A stretch of 64,000 nt of DNA, taken from the NCBI GenBank assembly GCA_902702965.1, contig CACRXP010000009.1, forward strand, positions 2,087,519 to 2,151,518. The letters run 5' to 3'. The notes beneath the pieces were generated by a model. It saw nothing but the letters and a program-made list of their open reading frames with translations, had not been told where the DNA came from and did not search any database. Source of the stretch: Spirometra erinaceieuropaei (lineage: Eukaryota; Platyhelminthes; Cestoda; Diphyllobothriidea; Diphyllobothriidae). A program made the translations under genes and the position numbers. How positions within the stretch are numbered: position 1 is the first letter of the stretch; every line of letters starts with the position of its first letter. Below are positions 24,731 through 37,060 of this stretch, in pieces.

Positions 24731-25826
24731 ACAGTAGGTGGGCTAACTCAGGAAATGCCAACCGAAATTCCGGAATGCGTTCTCGCTTCGAAAAGATTTA
24801 TTAAGTATGGTTGTAAAACTAGGCAGCCTGCAACATAATTCTATAATGCTTCAGTTACCTCAGGATGCCGGCTTTCGAATAAATGCATGCAAAAACGACC
24901 CTCTTTACAAAATTAATACTCAAGTAGCCTGAATTTTTTTCATTAATTTTCGATGCCACTAAAAGTCCAATTATGTTTCATGGAAATAGACATACCCCTC
25001 CTCCTCCTCCTCCTCCTCCTCCTCCTCCTCCTTCTCCTCATCCTCCTCCTCCTCCTCCTCCTTCTACTACTACTACTACTACAACTACTACTACTATACT
25101 ATTACTATTGATATTGCTACGACTTATTATCACTACTGTTACTACTGCCGCTGCTACTACTACTACTACTGCTATTACTGCTACGACTACTACTACTACT
25201 ACTACTACTGCCATTACCTCTACCGCTACTGCTGCAACTAATATCATTACTATAACTACTGCTACTGTTACTATTGCTACTACTACTACTACCGCTACTA
25301 CTCCTATTACTTCTACCACCACCACCACTACTGCTACTACTACCACTATTAGTGCTACTACTACTTTTGATCTATATCGTTTACTTTAGAAGCCACATTG
25401 GTAAATGCGGAGACATGACGACTTATGAACGACCTTTTTACGGTATTTGAAAGTCCCACAATTATGAACTTTTTAAAATCGAGTTATGTCCCTCCTTCGA
25501 ATATAAAATTAGAACAAGACGTAATTATTTACCGAACGGGCAAAAGAATGAACATTTTTATGCATGTTTTCCATGAAATATAATTGGACTTTTAGTGGCA
25601 TGGAAAATCAATGAGAAAAATTCATGCTACATAAGTGGTCGTTTTTTGAAGAGTGTAGTTTTTGCATGCAACCGAAAGGAGATTCAGTCGAAAGCCGGCA
25701 TCCTAATTATTATAGGATTTTGTTGCAGGGTGACAAGTATTACAACCCTACTTAATTAATCTTTTCGAAACGAAAACGCATTCAGGAATTTGAGTTGACA
25801 TTTCATGAGTAAGCCCGCCTACTGTG
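24731..25826. mobile_element. Palindromic foldback element, copy with microsatellite inside
   Basis: Starts ACAGTAGGTGGGCTAACTCA and ends AGTAAGCCCGCCTACTGTG. The arms hold CTCAGGATGCCGGCTTTCGA and its reverse complement near 25693. A CTC/CTA tract (24996-25372) occupies the place where the left half of the unique centre should be. The right half (GAAGCCACATTGGTAAATGC onward) is normal. Confidence 0.85.
24996..25372. repeat. Compound (CTC)n/(CTA)n/(CTN)n microsatellite
   Basis: Starts as CTC units, changes to CTA/CTG/CTT units, all in register. The polyproline/polythreonine frame on + and polyvaline frame on - are artefacts. It lies inside the foldback element. Confidence 0.95.
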
Positions 25827-25835
25827 CATGTGTAA

Positions 25836-26069
25836 ATGAACAACACTGACGAGAGTTTGCATATGCCTCTAAAGTTGACTGCAAGGCTGCGATTCACCGA
25901 CCACTACATTACCGTCCAACAGTTTTGCGAGGCCGAAGAATACATAAGGAATGTGCGTCTGGATGCTGCCTTTTCAAACGACATCGCAAGCCAATTTGGC
26001 TTTGTAGACGAAGACGACTTCTCTCTTCCGGGGGCAATTGTCCTGGACCCGATTGAAGGGGCCGCATAA
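25836..26069 (+). CDS. Unrecognised 77-residue ORF, low-confidence
   Basis: ATG to TAA over 77 codons, reading MNNTDESLHMPLKLTARLRF, then TDHYITVQQFCEAEEYIRNV and ending with a DEDDFSLPG...DPIEGAA tail. Composition is protein-like and acidic, with no low complexity. An in-frame TAA lies just before the ATG. It begins ten bases after the end of a foldback element. No family recognised, no splice or promoter evidence. It could be an exon of a nested gene, a relic, or chance. Confidence 0.2.
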   Translation: MNNTDESLHMPLKLTARLRFTDHYITVQQFCEAEEYIRNVRLDAAFSNDIASQFGFVDEDDFSLPGAIVLDPIEGAA

Positions 26070-26349
26070 CGCCTTAGGGTATTTGCTCAAACCGAAGTTC
26101 CACAACATCTCAGAGTTTATCCCATATTAATTAAGCATTGTCATTTATCTACGTTACCTGTGACACTCAGTGCTATTCCTTGTCGATTTCCCTTTGCCTG
26201 ATCATCTAGTTACCATACCTTGTTTAATTTCCGAGGAGTAAATCCTTCGAAGCAGATCTATACAGGCGCAGTCGGAAATTCGATACGAATCCATCAGCTA
26301 CTACGGCATAATCGCGTAGTATTCACAAACAGCCTACAGGCAGTCGATG

Positions 26350-26640
26350 GATTCCAGCTCAAATATTCATATCCAATTTCGGACCGTGCCTGTAAGAGTT
26401 TGTTCCGAAGAATTTACTCGAAGTTCGTGCACTAATTTTCTCGGAAATTAAACAAGGCAATATGAAACTGAAGTTCTTGTTACCAGAAAACACAAGGGGG
26501 AGGGTGAGGCACCCACTGATGAGCCGAACCCTTCGCAGCTGCGTCAGGCAGCGGCACAAGATCGGCGAAACAGGCGTGACTGGGCTTTTACTTAGTACCT
26601 GTACTGACAATACAGTGAATAATTGCACATTGACCAGTCG
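26350..26640 (+). repeat. Dispersed repeat, copy 2 of the 2545-2770 family
   Basis: Shares CCAGCTCAAA, GTTTGTTCC and CGCAGCTGCGTC with the first copy in the same order and orientation. Divergence is high. Confidence 0.45.
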
Positions 26641-27149
26641 CTCATTCGTACGACGAATCTAGAACAGAATTTACCAGTTATGAACGAGCAAAACCTACCT
26701 GCTGTTAGATTCGCAAAGCTGATATATTACGAGACGTGTACTTAACATTCGGGAGTTCAACTGAAGTCCAAGCACATAATTTGTATGTTTGGTCACTTTC
26801 GCCCTGCGAATAGCGTACAGTATTTCAGCGAAAAACCAGGTTCATCACTGAACTGCAATGACTCCCCAGTCTAGGGCTATTTCTTATGTCAGCTCCCGGT
26901 AGATGGTTGCCAAACATTTTGAAAAAGTGGTTCCGCCTGCCGAAACCACATGCAGATGCCTTTAATTAGGACTCTGCCGCTGTTAGATTTTGACATTTTC
27001 CTCCACGCAGGTGATCGGAGTGAGAGTCCTGAAGGAGTTTTCTCTGTTCCTAGTAAAAAAGAGGGCGAGGTATGATTCTGCAGTCGAACCTGAGGTATAC
27101 CACATGGTAAGCTTTGCAAACCATTGTACTAGATGTGAGTACGCTGACT

Positions 27150-27670
27150 TTAAAAATGTCATGTATATGCATCTCTCCTACAATTTTAATCCAGCGAGTG
27201 ACTGTGCCACGTGGGGGTGTTTATACGCCGGCCACGGTTACACCAGTATTAGCTCATACGCGCTTCTCTGCGCGTGCTTCGAGCCCTGCTTGCGCCCTCT
27301 TTATCATCCTAATCCAGCGACTGGCCATGTAGACTTGCTAGTGGAATTATTCGGACGGTGTGGAACTCCGTCGGTTCCACTACACTAGCCATGCATTGAA
27401 AATTACCACGCGCTTCCCTTCGTGACTACCCTGCAACGATTGCACTCTCCTTATCCTCTTAATTCAGTGAGTAGCTGTGTCTCGAGGGCGGGGGGGGGGG
27501 AGGAGAGTATGTACACGCCACCTTCAGTTGCTTCCCTGTGCGTGCTTTGAATTATGCTTGCGCCCTCTTTCTCTTCCTAACCCAGCGAGTAGCTAAGTTA
27601 GGTATTTTAACTAATTTCCTTTCAGTCAGCTAACCATATGATTTCACTCAGGTGAGGCTGCAGAACCAAA
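27150..27670 (+). repeat. Dispersed repeat R4 with internal sub-repeats (forward copy)
   Basis: TAATCCAGCGA(G/C)TG recurs three to four times at irregular ~120-180 base spacing with TGCGCGTGCTTCGAGCCCTG and TGCGCCCTCTTT between. It ends GGCTGCAGAACCAAACCTCG. The same sequence lies in reverse at 37390-38010. Confidence 0.75.
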
Positions 27671-28183
27671 CCTCGCCAAAAAGAGCAGTCGACCTTTTGT
27701 GCGTTCTGGCGCACCGAAGCGTCGGAGGCATCTCAGCTAGTAGACAAGGTGAGCGAAATCTGGAGGCATCTCGGTTTCTAGGAGCAGTCTGGCCTACCAG
27801 TAGAAAGAGTCAGTTACACAAATTTTGGACATGAAAACTGAGAGCCCAGCCAGGGTTCTGGCCTCATCTGCAACCTGTCTCCAAACTATCGTGCTCGCTG
27901 CCGTCTGTTAGAAGTGGCAATTGCTCGGCGTCTCGACGGTCAGATGTAGTTATGCAGTCGCACCTGCGGTAAACAAACCGCAGCCGCCTGAAATACGGGA
28001 CTAGTGATAATAGGTGTTTTTATAGGTGGGACCGGGGAACGCACAGGCGACGAGTTAAAATAGTTGTATGCTAAAAAGCCATTGGAAATGCGCGGTTGTA
28101 CTTTGAATGGTTGTGAAATAGTTGCCCTTACCCCAACCACATAACTCTTATCTTTAACCCTAACCCCTAACAGTATTATATCC

Positions 28184-28713
28184 AATGGTAGCGGGCGCTC
28201 ACCGATCGTTATTACGAAATTCACTTGTTCCGATGTGCTTTACGGGCTTTTTCTCGAGCCCAACCAGCAGCCGCACAGCGGCGCACGATATAGGCAGAAT
28301 GTTATTACCGACACAGACAAGGGAGACTGGACTAGCCATTTCTGGCTTATTAGCCGTCGTCAGCCAGTCGTAGCTTGTCTTTGTCGGAAATGCCATTCTG
28401 CCTATATCGTGCACCGCTGTGCGGCTGCTGGTTGGGCGCGAGAAAAAGCCCGTAATGCGAATGGGAACTAATGAGTTCCGTAAGAATGATCGGTGAGCGC
28501 CCCCCTACCATTGTATATTCCCGATCGAAAACCGACAGGGCAACAGGCTCGTGGTCCAGTGGTTAGATGCGTGGACTTCTAAATAACAGGTTGCGAGTTC
28601 GAGCCTCGGGTGTCCCACACGTCGAGGTTGGGTATGATTGGCTGACAACGGCTAATAAGCCAGAAATGGCCATTCCAGTCTCCGTTGTCTTTGCCGGTAA
28701 TGCCATTCTGCCT
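28184..28713. mobile_element. Composite insertion (foldback plus SINE-A) with 11 bp target-site duplication
   Basis: GTATTATATCC occurs at 28173-28183 and again at 28714-28724, directly flanking the insert. The uninterrupted MITE-1 copy has one version of this site (GTACTGTGTCC, about 40399-40409). The first part is a palindrome: GGGCGCTCACCGATCGTTAT near 28193 returns as GATCGGTGAGCGCCCC near 28489, with TATCGTGC and GGGCTTTTTCTCG blocks mirrored. The second part is a SINE-A copy. Confidence 0.8.
28547..28713 (+). mobile_element. SINE-A, best-preserved copy (tRNA-derived)
   Basis: GGCTCGTGGTCCAGTGGTTA resembles a pol III A box and GGTTGCGAGTTCGAGCC a B box at tRNA-like spacing. The body contains GACAACGGCTAATAAGCCAG and CCATTCCAGTCTCCGTTGTC and ends GCCATTCTGCCT. 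Transcription would be by RNA polymerase III; mobilisation would need a partner retroelement not visible here. Confidence 0.8.
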
Positions 28714-30172
28714 GTATTATATCCACCAGGTGCGGCTGCATAACCACATATTTCCGTTTTTGACTAATTCGGTCTACGTGGCTGTTTCGGGCATCGAATG
28801 TCCTAATTGTCGAGCTCTACCGAATAGGACATTTTCGGCGTAAGGTGGTTTGTGCGAACCCAGTGGACATGAAATAAAGCAGTTCTCACTATCCATCTCC
28901 TCCCGACCTCCGACAACTATGGAAACACCCGGCCTAAAATTTACTTGGCTAGTTCTGACTGCAATGCAAGGCTGAATTTTGGTTTAATTTCCTGGCAAAT
29001 TTTTTCATGATCCGGAGACAGATAAAGCCGCCTGACATTAGCACTTTGCAATTTTGACAGACTGCATCAGTGAAAAGTAGCTGCGACTTAATTAATTTCC
29101 TAATATCTGAACCCATGCTAGCGCAGTTTTAAACGAGCCTGTATTCAAAGCGTTACCTGGCCCGGTGAGTAAATTGATTCGCAGACCGGTCAGGGTCCAA
29201 TAGCTCAGAGTTCAAACGCGCAGAGCCCATTTATTGGATCGGTAAGTGAGGTTCTCACTTCCACCACGGAGTCTGGACTAAATTTTTGACGGATCAAGAA
29301 TGTGTCGTGTTTCAGCACTTCTAGCACGAGTCAGGTAGAAAAAAACTATAGAAGGTGTCAAATGTTCGGATCCCAAGTGTCTAATCAAGGGAGAAAAAGT
29401 CTATTTGAGCGCCAGTTTCGAATTTAGCAAGGAACTTACTGGCCGTATAAATTTCTCACTTTTAAAAATAATTTCAAACAGGTGGACTGGCACACACTTA
29501 GGTGGCAAGTAACAGATTTGCGCATTAGTTTGGGTTTGCTTGTGATTTTAATAATTTCATACTACAGTCTTTACTATCACATGAGCACTGGTGTTCGATG
29601 CCTAGTAATTAAGGCATTAGCCTCGAAACACGTTCGTCATATGCATATAAACACTCCCTCCAACTGTCATCATGAAAAAGCACATTCCTGGTTTCCTCCC
29701 GACATAAGGTTGTTTTGCGCCTGTTCCGCAGCTGTCCAACTTTGCCCAGAACAAGTTGGCCTGCGGTTTCAAAAAAGTGGCTGTCGGTTTCCGCAGGGTC
29801 TCCCTGACGGGTGGGTATGCAAGGAAATTCGTTCTGGTACTGACAGCTGAACATGTTGGGGGGGGGGGGCGGGTGGGGAAATAGTTGCCATGAGAAAAAC
29901 CCAGGCTTCTTTCACTCCTGACGTCCTTCTGTCTATTTATCCGAATGGGCTCTTTGTTGGTTTTTTTCCCATGTGGATTTTCGAAACTACAGGATAGCCC
30001 AAATGTCACTTTGCTATTTTAAAAAATTTAAAAACATTCCTCTTCTGGCTTAATTACTAATTCCTCTATGCTATAAAATTCAGAATGAGGGAAAATTTTA
30101 AGCAATGTAGAAAACCACGTCAGACAAATGGCCTTCACTCTCAGCTTCACAAGCATGGGCTGCATGTCACAT

Positions 30173-30867
30173 GCAGTGCGTGACCCATCTCATGAAATGT
30201 TTGCCGAACTTCTGAAATGCGTCCTCAACTAGGAAGAATTAATAAGGTGACGTTGTGATATTAATCATCATGTAGCATAATACTATTGGTATTTCGGACT
30301 CGCCAGGATGTCGCCTTTTAAATGTACTTCTTTCTGACCTCCCGCAGAAACCGTACTCGGTAAAAAGTGATTACTTAAGTAGCATGCACTTTTCAAATTA
30401 ATTTTCGATGGTATAATAAATTAAATATTCTTTGTAAAAAACACGCACAAAAAAGACTTTCTTTTACTTGTTTGGTAGAAAATCACATTATCTTCACATT
30501 TCATATCAAAAAAATTATTCGGGAACCGGAAGTGTTTTTGACAACCGGATAATACTCTTCTCTTCAGCATGAAATTGGAAGAAGGCGTCGTTCTCTACCG
30601 AATGAGTAAAAAATGTATATAATTGAATATTTAAGGACATCGAAAATCGATAAGAAAATTGCATGCTTCTTATGTAGTCATTTTTTATAGAGTGTGGTTT
30701 TTGCAAGCAACCTGAACGAAGTTCTTTCGAAAGCCGGCATCCTGAGGTAACTGAATTATTATAGAATAATGCTGCACGATGATAAGTTTTATAACCTTAT
30801 TTAATTAATCTTTTCGGAACGAAAACAAATTTTGGTTGATATTTCCTGAGTCAACCCATCAACCGTA
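30173..30867. mobile_element. Palindromic foldback element, shortened copy
   Basis: Starts GCAGTGCGTGACCCATCTC and ends TTTCCTGAGTCAACCCATC...CGTA. Arms carry GCCAGGATGTCG and AAGCCGGCATCCTGAGG. The centre is reduced to a few tens of bases, so it is shorter than the other copies. Confidence 0.75.
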
Positions 30868-32171
30868 GGTCAGATGAATTATTTAAATCTGTCAAGATTC
30901 CATGACTGCTACTGCACATGGAATGAGTTTGAGGCGCTCCACCTAGACGTGGGACCTCATACTGCGTCAGCCAATGCGCCCATTTCCAGCACCAGCCGGT
31001 CAACAAACTTAGACAGTCAGAGTCGTTCATAGGAGAGGGAAGAAAGGGCGAAACTGGCAGCGGAAAATCTATCCTAACAACATATCAGCGCATTCTGTGC
31101 TATAATTAACCTGACGTACTCAGATTTATCTCGACGAACTACCAGTCGTGGTTTCGAAGGCTGCCAACCGACAGGAAAACTCATTTTTTCACAATACCGG
31201 CAAGCGGATTGTAACGGACCTTTCTTACTGAAAGCCCTATTGCACCTCATTGATATGGGATCTGATCCGGTCCATTTCTGTGAGCTCAGCTCGCGCGCGG
31301 GACACGTAGACAGAATGTTTCTCATTGCTGGCCACCGCACTTGAGTCTACTCCCCATTGCCTTGACTTTCTCGTTAGTGGACATATATGGGCGGGTAACG
31401 AGATAGTGCGATAGACGCTGTGCAAGTCCAATTCATTATAAACCAAGCTACGCGCAAATTGCCATCCTGGGGCACTCGTGGACATCGTCGGGCGTGACGG
31501 TCGGACTGCCCGTTGGCTACCAGTAGCCTAATTCACTAAGACCTGGCATCCTATTTGTTAGCCGAATCGTTCGGATGAAAATGAGCTTCATTTCTCACGA
31601 TCTGATTGTGTATAGAGTTGTGGTTTTCTTTAAACGACTGCCTTCTACCCTTGCTAATGATCTATTTGTTTTAAGTAATTTTTTAATTGCACTCAGTATG
31701 GTTACGCCCGTAAACGTCTTCTCATTTGTTGCGATGAATTCTGTCAGATTCTTGTCTCATCAGAATGCCTTTAAGTAAAGGATTAACGGCGAGGACGAAA
31801 TAGGCGCACATCAGCAGAGGATTCTTTCCCAGATAACAGTAGTGTGGAATCTCCCTAGCGGTGTCAGATGATCGTTATCGTTTAGGCGATGGTGCAACTC
31901 GCCAAAGTTATAATCATCGCTGGGGGAACCTGATAACAACGAAAACGACTGTTGTTTCCTGTCTACCTGTTGCCGCTCCGAAGTCACAACTGTCTCCTAG
32001 TCACATGGCAGGCTCGCGGAGAACATTCCCCCATTTCTCTGACTTTTCCTCCAAAACGGCGTTTTCTGTCTCTTAAAAAAGACCAAACAACCTCAGTTGC
32101 GTCATGAGTCGTGAGTTACGTGAACAAAATAACTGTTCAGTGGAAGAACACATTTATTACGCCGTGTTTTA

Positions 32172-33121
32172 TACAGTAGTTGTGCTTTTTCTTGAAATGA
32201 TAACCGAGTTTCTGAAATGTGCTTTCGGCTAGGATGTCTATTTTAAGCAAAGACACTTCAGTCATGTCAGGATACTGGCTTTTTAATGAGCTTTTTTCAG
32301 GATGGGTGTAAAAAACCATACTCTGTAAAAATGGCTACTCAAATTATAAGAGTGATTCTCATTAATTTCCGATGCCCTTAAAAATGTAACACTATTTTAT
32401 AAAGAACCTGCGCACACATATTCGTTCCTTACTCATTTAGCAGCAAAGTTCGTCTTCTTCAAATTCTATGCTTGAAGGAAAGCATAATTTGGCGCCAAAA
32501 TCTTTTTTAATTCCTGAACAATTTTGAACCCGCTCTGATGTTACACTGGTATTCAGGTTTTTCAAACTACGAACCTAATATTCCCCCGGTAAGAAAAATC
32601 GTACATTTCTGTACACTGGTAATAAGATACTATATGGGGTTCGTTACATTTGGCAGTAGATTTGGACCATATTTTATATTTGTTTAAGCAAAAAGAATAA
32701 ACGTCGAGATACAATGCTTTAGGAATGAACATCTCACGGCCTTAAAGATATCATAACTGTAAACTGTTTTATAGCCGACAAATAATGTTTCCTTACCTAC
32801 AAAATTTGAGGACGACGTAATTGACGGCCAAATGAATAAAAGACGAACTTTTTTGTATATGTTGCCCGTGAAGTATATTTAAATTTATGAGGTTGTCGAC
32901 AATCGATGAGAATAAATAGTACAAGCAGTGGTTTTTTATGTAGTGTATTTTTTAAGACGGCCGGAGAGAAACTCGTTCGAAAACCGGCAACCCAGCGTGA
33001 CTGAAAGATCTTAAAATTATGCTGCATGGTAATTACTACTACAAGCCTACTTAAGCAATATTTTCGAATCGAAAACACATTTCAGAATTTTAGTTAACAT
33101 TTTAGGGAACAGCCCATCGTA
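32172..33121. mobile_element. Palindromic foldback element, diverged copy
   Basis: Starts TACAGTAGTTGTGC and ends AACAGCCCATCGTA. The order of arm blocks and centre (TTTGGACCATATTTTATATT) follows the family. Confidence 0.7.
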
Positions 33122-33500
33122 TGCCTGCACAGCCATGACCTTGTTGAGTCCCGACTTCCGCTAAAAGCACAAACCAACACCAGCTCGCACCTTCTACCTC
33201 TCAGGGCCTGTTTACAGTCAGGTTCCTTTGGTTTTGAAGACTGAAAAGTTTGCAACGCATCTCCAACACCATAATCTCCAGATGCCAACGGACTAGAGCC
33301 CGATTTGTCTTCGTTGCGTGTGGTCCCTAGCAAAAACATCCTGCCAAAATTTTTCAACCGTTAAACATTTGTCTGCTTTTATTTCCGTATGCAGGTGGAT
33401 ATGGCCGTAGTCTAAGAAAAACATGTTGAAGTCGGAAATATTCCTATAGGGGCGCCCATCTGGGTAGTCATAACTGTTCCCACTTTTAGTGCTGTCATAG

Positions 33501-34498
33501 TACAGTAGGTGTGCTAACTCATGAAATATTAACCGCAATTCTGAAATGCGTTTTCGTTTCGAAAAGACTAATCAAGTAAAGTTGTAAAACTAATCATCAT
33601 GCAGTGTAATTCAAGATATTTCCGTTACTTTGGGGTGCTGGTTTTTGAGCAAACATCCTTCCGACCGCCCACAAAAACTGTACCCCGTAAAAAAAGACTG
33701 CTTAAGTATTGTGAATTTTTCCAACTGATTTTCAATGCCAGAATAAACTAAAATTTATTCCACAGAAAACATGCATATCAATATTTATTTTTTGATTCGT
33801 TTGGTAGAAAATTACGTCTTCCTTAAATTTTGAACTTGACAGAAGTGTATAATTCGATTTTAAAAAAATTTCTAATTATAGGACTTTGCAATAGCGTGAA
33901 ATGTCCGCTCATAAAACATCATGTCCCTACATTTACTAATGTTACTTGCAAACTTTGCAATATGGCTCAAATCCACTGCTTAATTTTATGAACACCATAT
34001 GGTATCCTCCTAATATCGTAGAGAAACGTATGGTTTTTCGTACGCGGAAGATATACGGCTTGTAGTTTGGAAACCCTGAATGCAAGTGTCATGGAAGAGT
34101 GGGTTCAAAATTAATCCGGAATCGGAAAAGTTTTCGAAAACCGAATAATACCCTTCAGTCGAGTATAAAACTGGAAGAAGACGTCGTTTTCTACCGAATG
34201 AGTAAAAAGATGAATATTTTATGCATGTTTTCCATGAAATATAATTGAATTTTTAAGAACATAGAAAATCAATGAGGAAAATTTATGCTGCTTAAATAGT
34301 CATCTTTTACAGAGTGTGGTTTGTGCATGCAGCCGAAAAGAAGTTCATTCAAAGTCCAGCATCCCGAGATAACTGAATTATTATAGAATTTTGCCGCGCG
34401 ATTATTAATCTTTAAGGCCCTATTTAGATAGTCTTTTCAAGGCGAAAACGCGTTTCAGGATATCGGTTAACAGTTCATGAGTTAGCACATCTACTGTA
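33501..34498. mobile_element. Palindromic foldback element, near-complete reference copy
   Basis: TA-CAGTAGGTGTGCTAACTC at the left and GAGTTAGCACATCTACTG-TA at the right are terminal inverted repeats, flanked by TA on both sides. The arms (about 33503-33872 and 34128-34496, ~370 bases each) are inverted copies; a ~255 base centre is unique and includes TACGCGGAAGATATACGG. CAGT termini and TA flanks fit the Tc1/mariner superfamily of DNA transposons, which duplicate TA on insertion. No transposase frame. Confidence 0.85.
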
Positions 34499-35699
34499 AA
34501 TGCTTCGCCTAATTTTTCGGCATGTCCACGCCTGTAAATACACTTGAACTTTAAGGACACATTAATGAGTGCTTGCCCAGTCAACCGATAATTCTTTTCA
34601 TACTTTCGTAATTACGCTATTCTAATTATCCCAACTTAACTCGTTTTTACCGCTGTATGGCTATCATCTCCGCCACTACTTACTTAAAAGTAGCTAATTA
34701 TGAAGCATAAACATAAAAATGTCTATTAGAAGGACACTCATTTTCAAAACTCGACTTTAGCCAAATAACAAATTGGACCATAAGGAGCCTAACGAAGGTG
34801 AGCACAGCAAACGGTCAGCGCTTGTTCCGTTGAATAGTTGTCAATCGATTTAGATTAAACGTTTAGCTGGAAGTTTCATGTGCGGAATGGGCGGCAAGAT
34901 ATTCCCATTGTGATGCATCCACGAATTTCGTCACGGCTACCAGCAACCAACGACTATCTGCTTTACAAACTCCGTCGTGGTCTCTGGGTCCTCAGTCAGG
35001 AGGTCCCGCGGTGAGTTGTGGAGCTAGACCGCGTGTTCTGAAAATGTCTGCTGTGATCACCAATCCCCTGTACCCTCGCCATTGTGTGAGTTCTTGCCGA
35101 CAACGGCATATCTCGGCCGTTCAACATTCGATGTTGGATACGGCATTGCTGTATCATCAGCGCTGTGTAACTACGTAACTGACCAGATCCTCGATGGTAC
35201 AGGGTTCACACCAGGGTGCCGGCAATTCGGCTTGGACTGTACTAGTGATATTGTCGTACCGGCATCAGGGTGTCAAAACCTGCAAAATATGATGCTTGAA
35301 TTAACGAAGTCGTTAAATTGTAGCTGAGAAAGTCACATCTCTGACCGGGGAAGGTGGCTTTTCGGATTAACGGCTTGGGCGCAAAGAAGGGGATGATCGT
35401 TTCCCACTAGAAAAAGTAAGGACGCCATCGTCGATCGAGAGGCTTCGGTTCGTACAGTTTTTAACAGCCCTGGAGGATGACTATGGTGAGATCTCCAGAC
35501 CTTAACTCCCACCAAGGATCACATGTATTGGTACCCCGTCCGTCCGGTTTTTTGGTTAGGAACGCAGGGTTGTTTAGGTGGAAGACAAGCCGAAACGGAA
35601 GATTATGGATAAAGAATGTCTGAAAGAAAAGCTTCGGCTGAAATTTATTCAACTGACGTTTGGAATTCACGTTTGATTCCATTGCACAGAAGCGGCGAC

Positions 35700-36290
35700 A
35701 GGTTAGGATAGCTGTCGCACAGTTGGTTGCAGTGGTTGTTGCGTTCACTCGTTGTGCAACCAGATGTCTATCAAAGTTAGAAGCTCCTGTATTCGTTGCG
35801 GCTACCTTTGGCGTTAGGGAACCTGGACTTATCTCCGCGTGTTCCAGCGCGCCTCCATCGCTCATGCAGCTGTGGACTGCGACCTCGCCGCCCACGAACA
35901 CTTATTGTCACTTGAGAGGCAGGAATGGCTCGCCGAAACAGATTTATTCTGTTTCGGACGTTCCAGAGAACCTGGTCGACTCGGCACTGGCAAAGCATTA
36001 GACGCACCAAATTGATTAGAAGGTCCAGGGGGTTTGCCCAGGTAGTCAGCCTTGACCTAATCATTTTTCTTTCTTCCAACGCCCAGGCGTTTCGCGGGTG
36101 TCCAGCGGGTTTCGCAACTGTCTTCTCGGTAAGTCATCAGCTCGATGGTAGGAAATTTAGCCTCCGAAGGTGGGAGTTATTTGGTCTACTGGCTCCTTTG
36201 CATTCCCTTCATGTGGGAGATGGGGGGGGGGGAGGGATCGTTTTCGGTCGGCGACTGATCGATTCCCACACGTTAAATGCGACTGTTTAG
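35700..36290 (+). repeat. Dispersed repeat R5 (copy 1)
   Basis: CACTTATTGTCACTTGAGA near 35900 and GGTGGGAGTTATTTGGTCTA near 36170 recur at 59700-59950 and 60547. No coding evidence: frames overlap on both strands throughout. Confidence 0.5.
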
Positions 36291-36599
36291 CCCTGATCTT
36301 AGTGTAGGTAAAGACGCAAGACTTCAGAGTTTGGAGAATGGCAAGTATGCCTGTTGGTGTCTTCGATATCTGAAGACCATGCCTCAAGTTTGAATTGCCC
36401 TGTCCTTCAGATTCCGCGACATCAAAGCTAAAAAGTCTGGCCGCTTTTCCACTGTGTTTTGTGAGATGAGAGCCTGGGTCTAACCCTGAAGTTGCCATTT
36501 TGTGCTCATGTGGACCAGCCAGCAAATTTCGTTTCGCCTGCCCAACGTAGTTGCGGGCCTGGTCATTGCAACATATCTTGTTGACAACTGTTAAGGTTT

Positions 36600-37060
36600 A
36601 GGTGCATGATCAACCTAAAATAGGCCAAGTACCCCTAAAATGGGCCACGCGGTGGATGCGCTGAACCAACACTAGGGCCAGATCGAGATCCGTCAGGCAT
36701 TATTGGGGATGCGCATCCATTAAAAATGCGCTCCCAGATGCAGGCTCACGAGCCGCCAATTGAGATTCGTGTTATCCCTCCTGGTGTATAGAATCTTGGT
36801 CAGTGCACGCTGTGGACCCCTGGTTGTGGTGGTATGCCTAGGTGCGGATTTTCGCCATGCCAGCCACCTGCATCCTCTCTCACCGTCGGTCTTCTCGGCT
36901 GAGTCTCGACACCAGACCTAGGTGAGTGAGGGGTTTGCTGCACAAGTCCACTATCACTTTATCGTACCTGCTCTCATCCTACTGTGGGTCACACGACGGG
37001 CATCGTTGGTTGCGACGGTCAAACGGCGGGCAGGTTGCCAACCCGAATAATTGAGAAGTT
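36600..37060 (+). repeat. Dispersed repeat R3 (forward copy)
   Basis: CCTAGGTGCGGATTTTCGCC, ATGCCAGCCACCTGCATCC, GGTCTTCTCGGCTGAGTCTC and CTCATCCTACTGTGGGTCAC are shared in order with 62120-62660; parts are shared with 20310-20760 and 48880-49130. Confidence 0.7.

Larger units (their letters stand above)
27944..28749. mobile_element. Small TIR element (MITE-1), interrupted by a 530 bp insertion
   Basis: The left end ATGTAGTTATGCAGTCGCAC and the reverse complement of the right end, ATGTGGTTATGCAGCCGCAC, are terminal inverted repeats with 21 of 23 matches. Without the insertion it is about 265 bases, close to the intact copy at 40158-40434 (277 bases). It holds a short CCCTAA-like run (TTTAACCCTAACCCCTAAC) near its right end. 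No coding capacity. Confidence 0.8.

Noticed and set aside
24973..25389. 138-codon Pro/Thr-rich frame and the opposite Val-rich frame
   Set aside because: Encoded by a CTC/CTA microsatellite within a foldback element.
35461..36525. Overlapping 110-146 codon frames on both strands
   Set aside because: Part of dispersed repeat R5; frames overlap on both strands and match no family.
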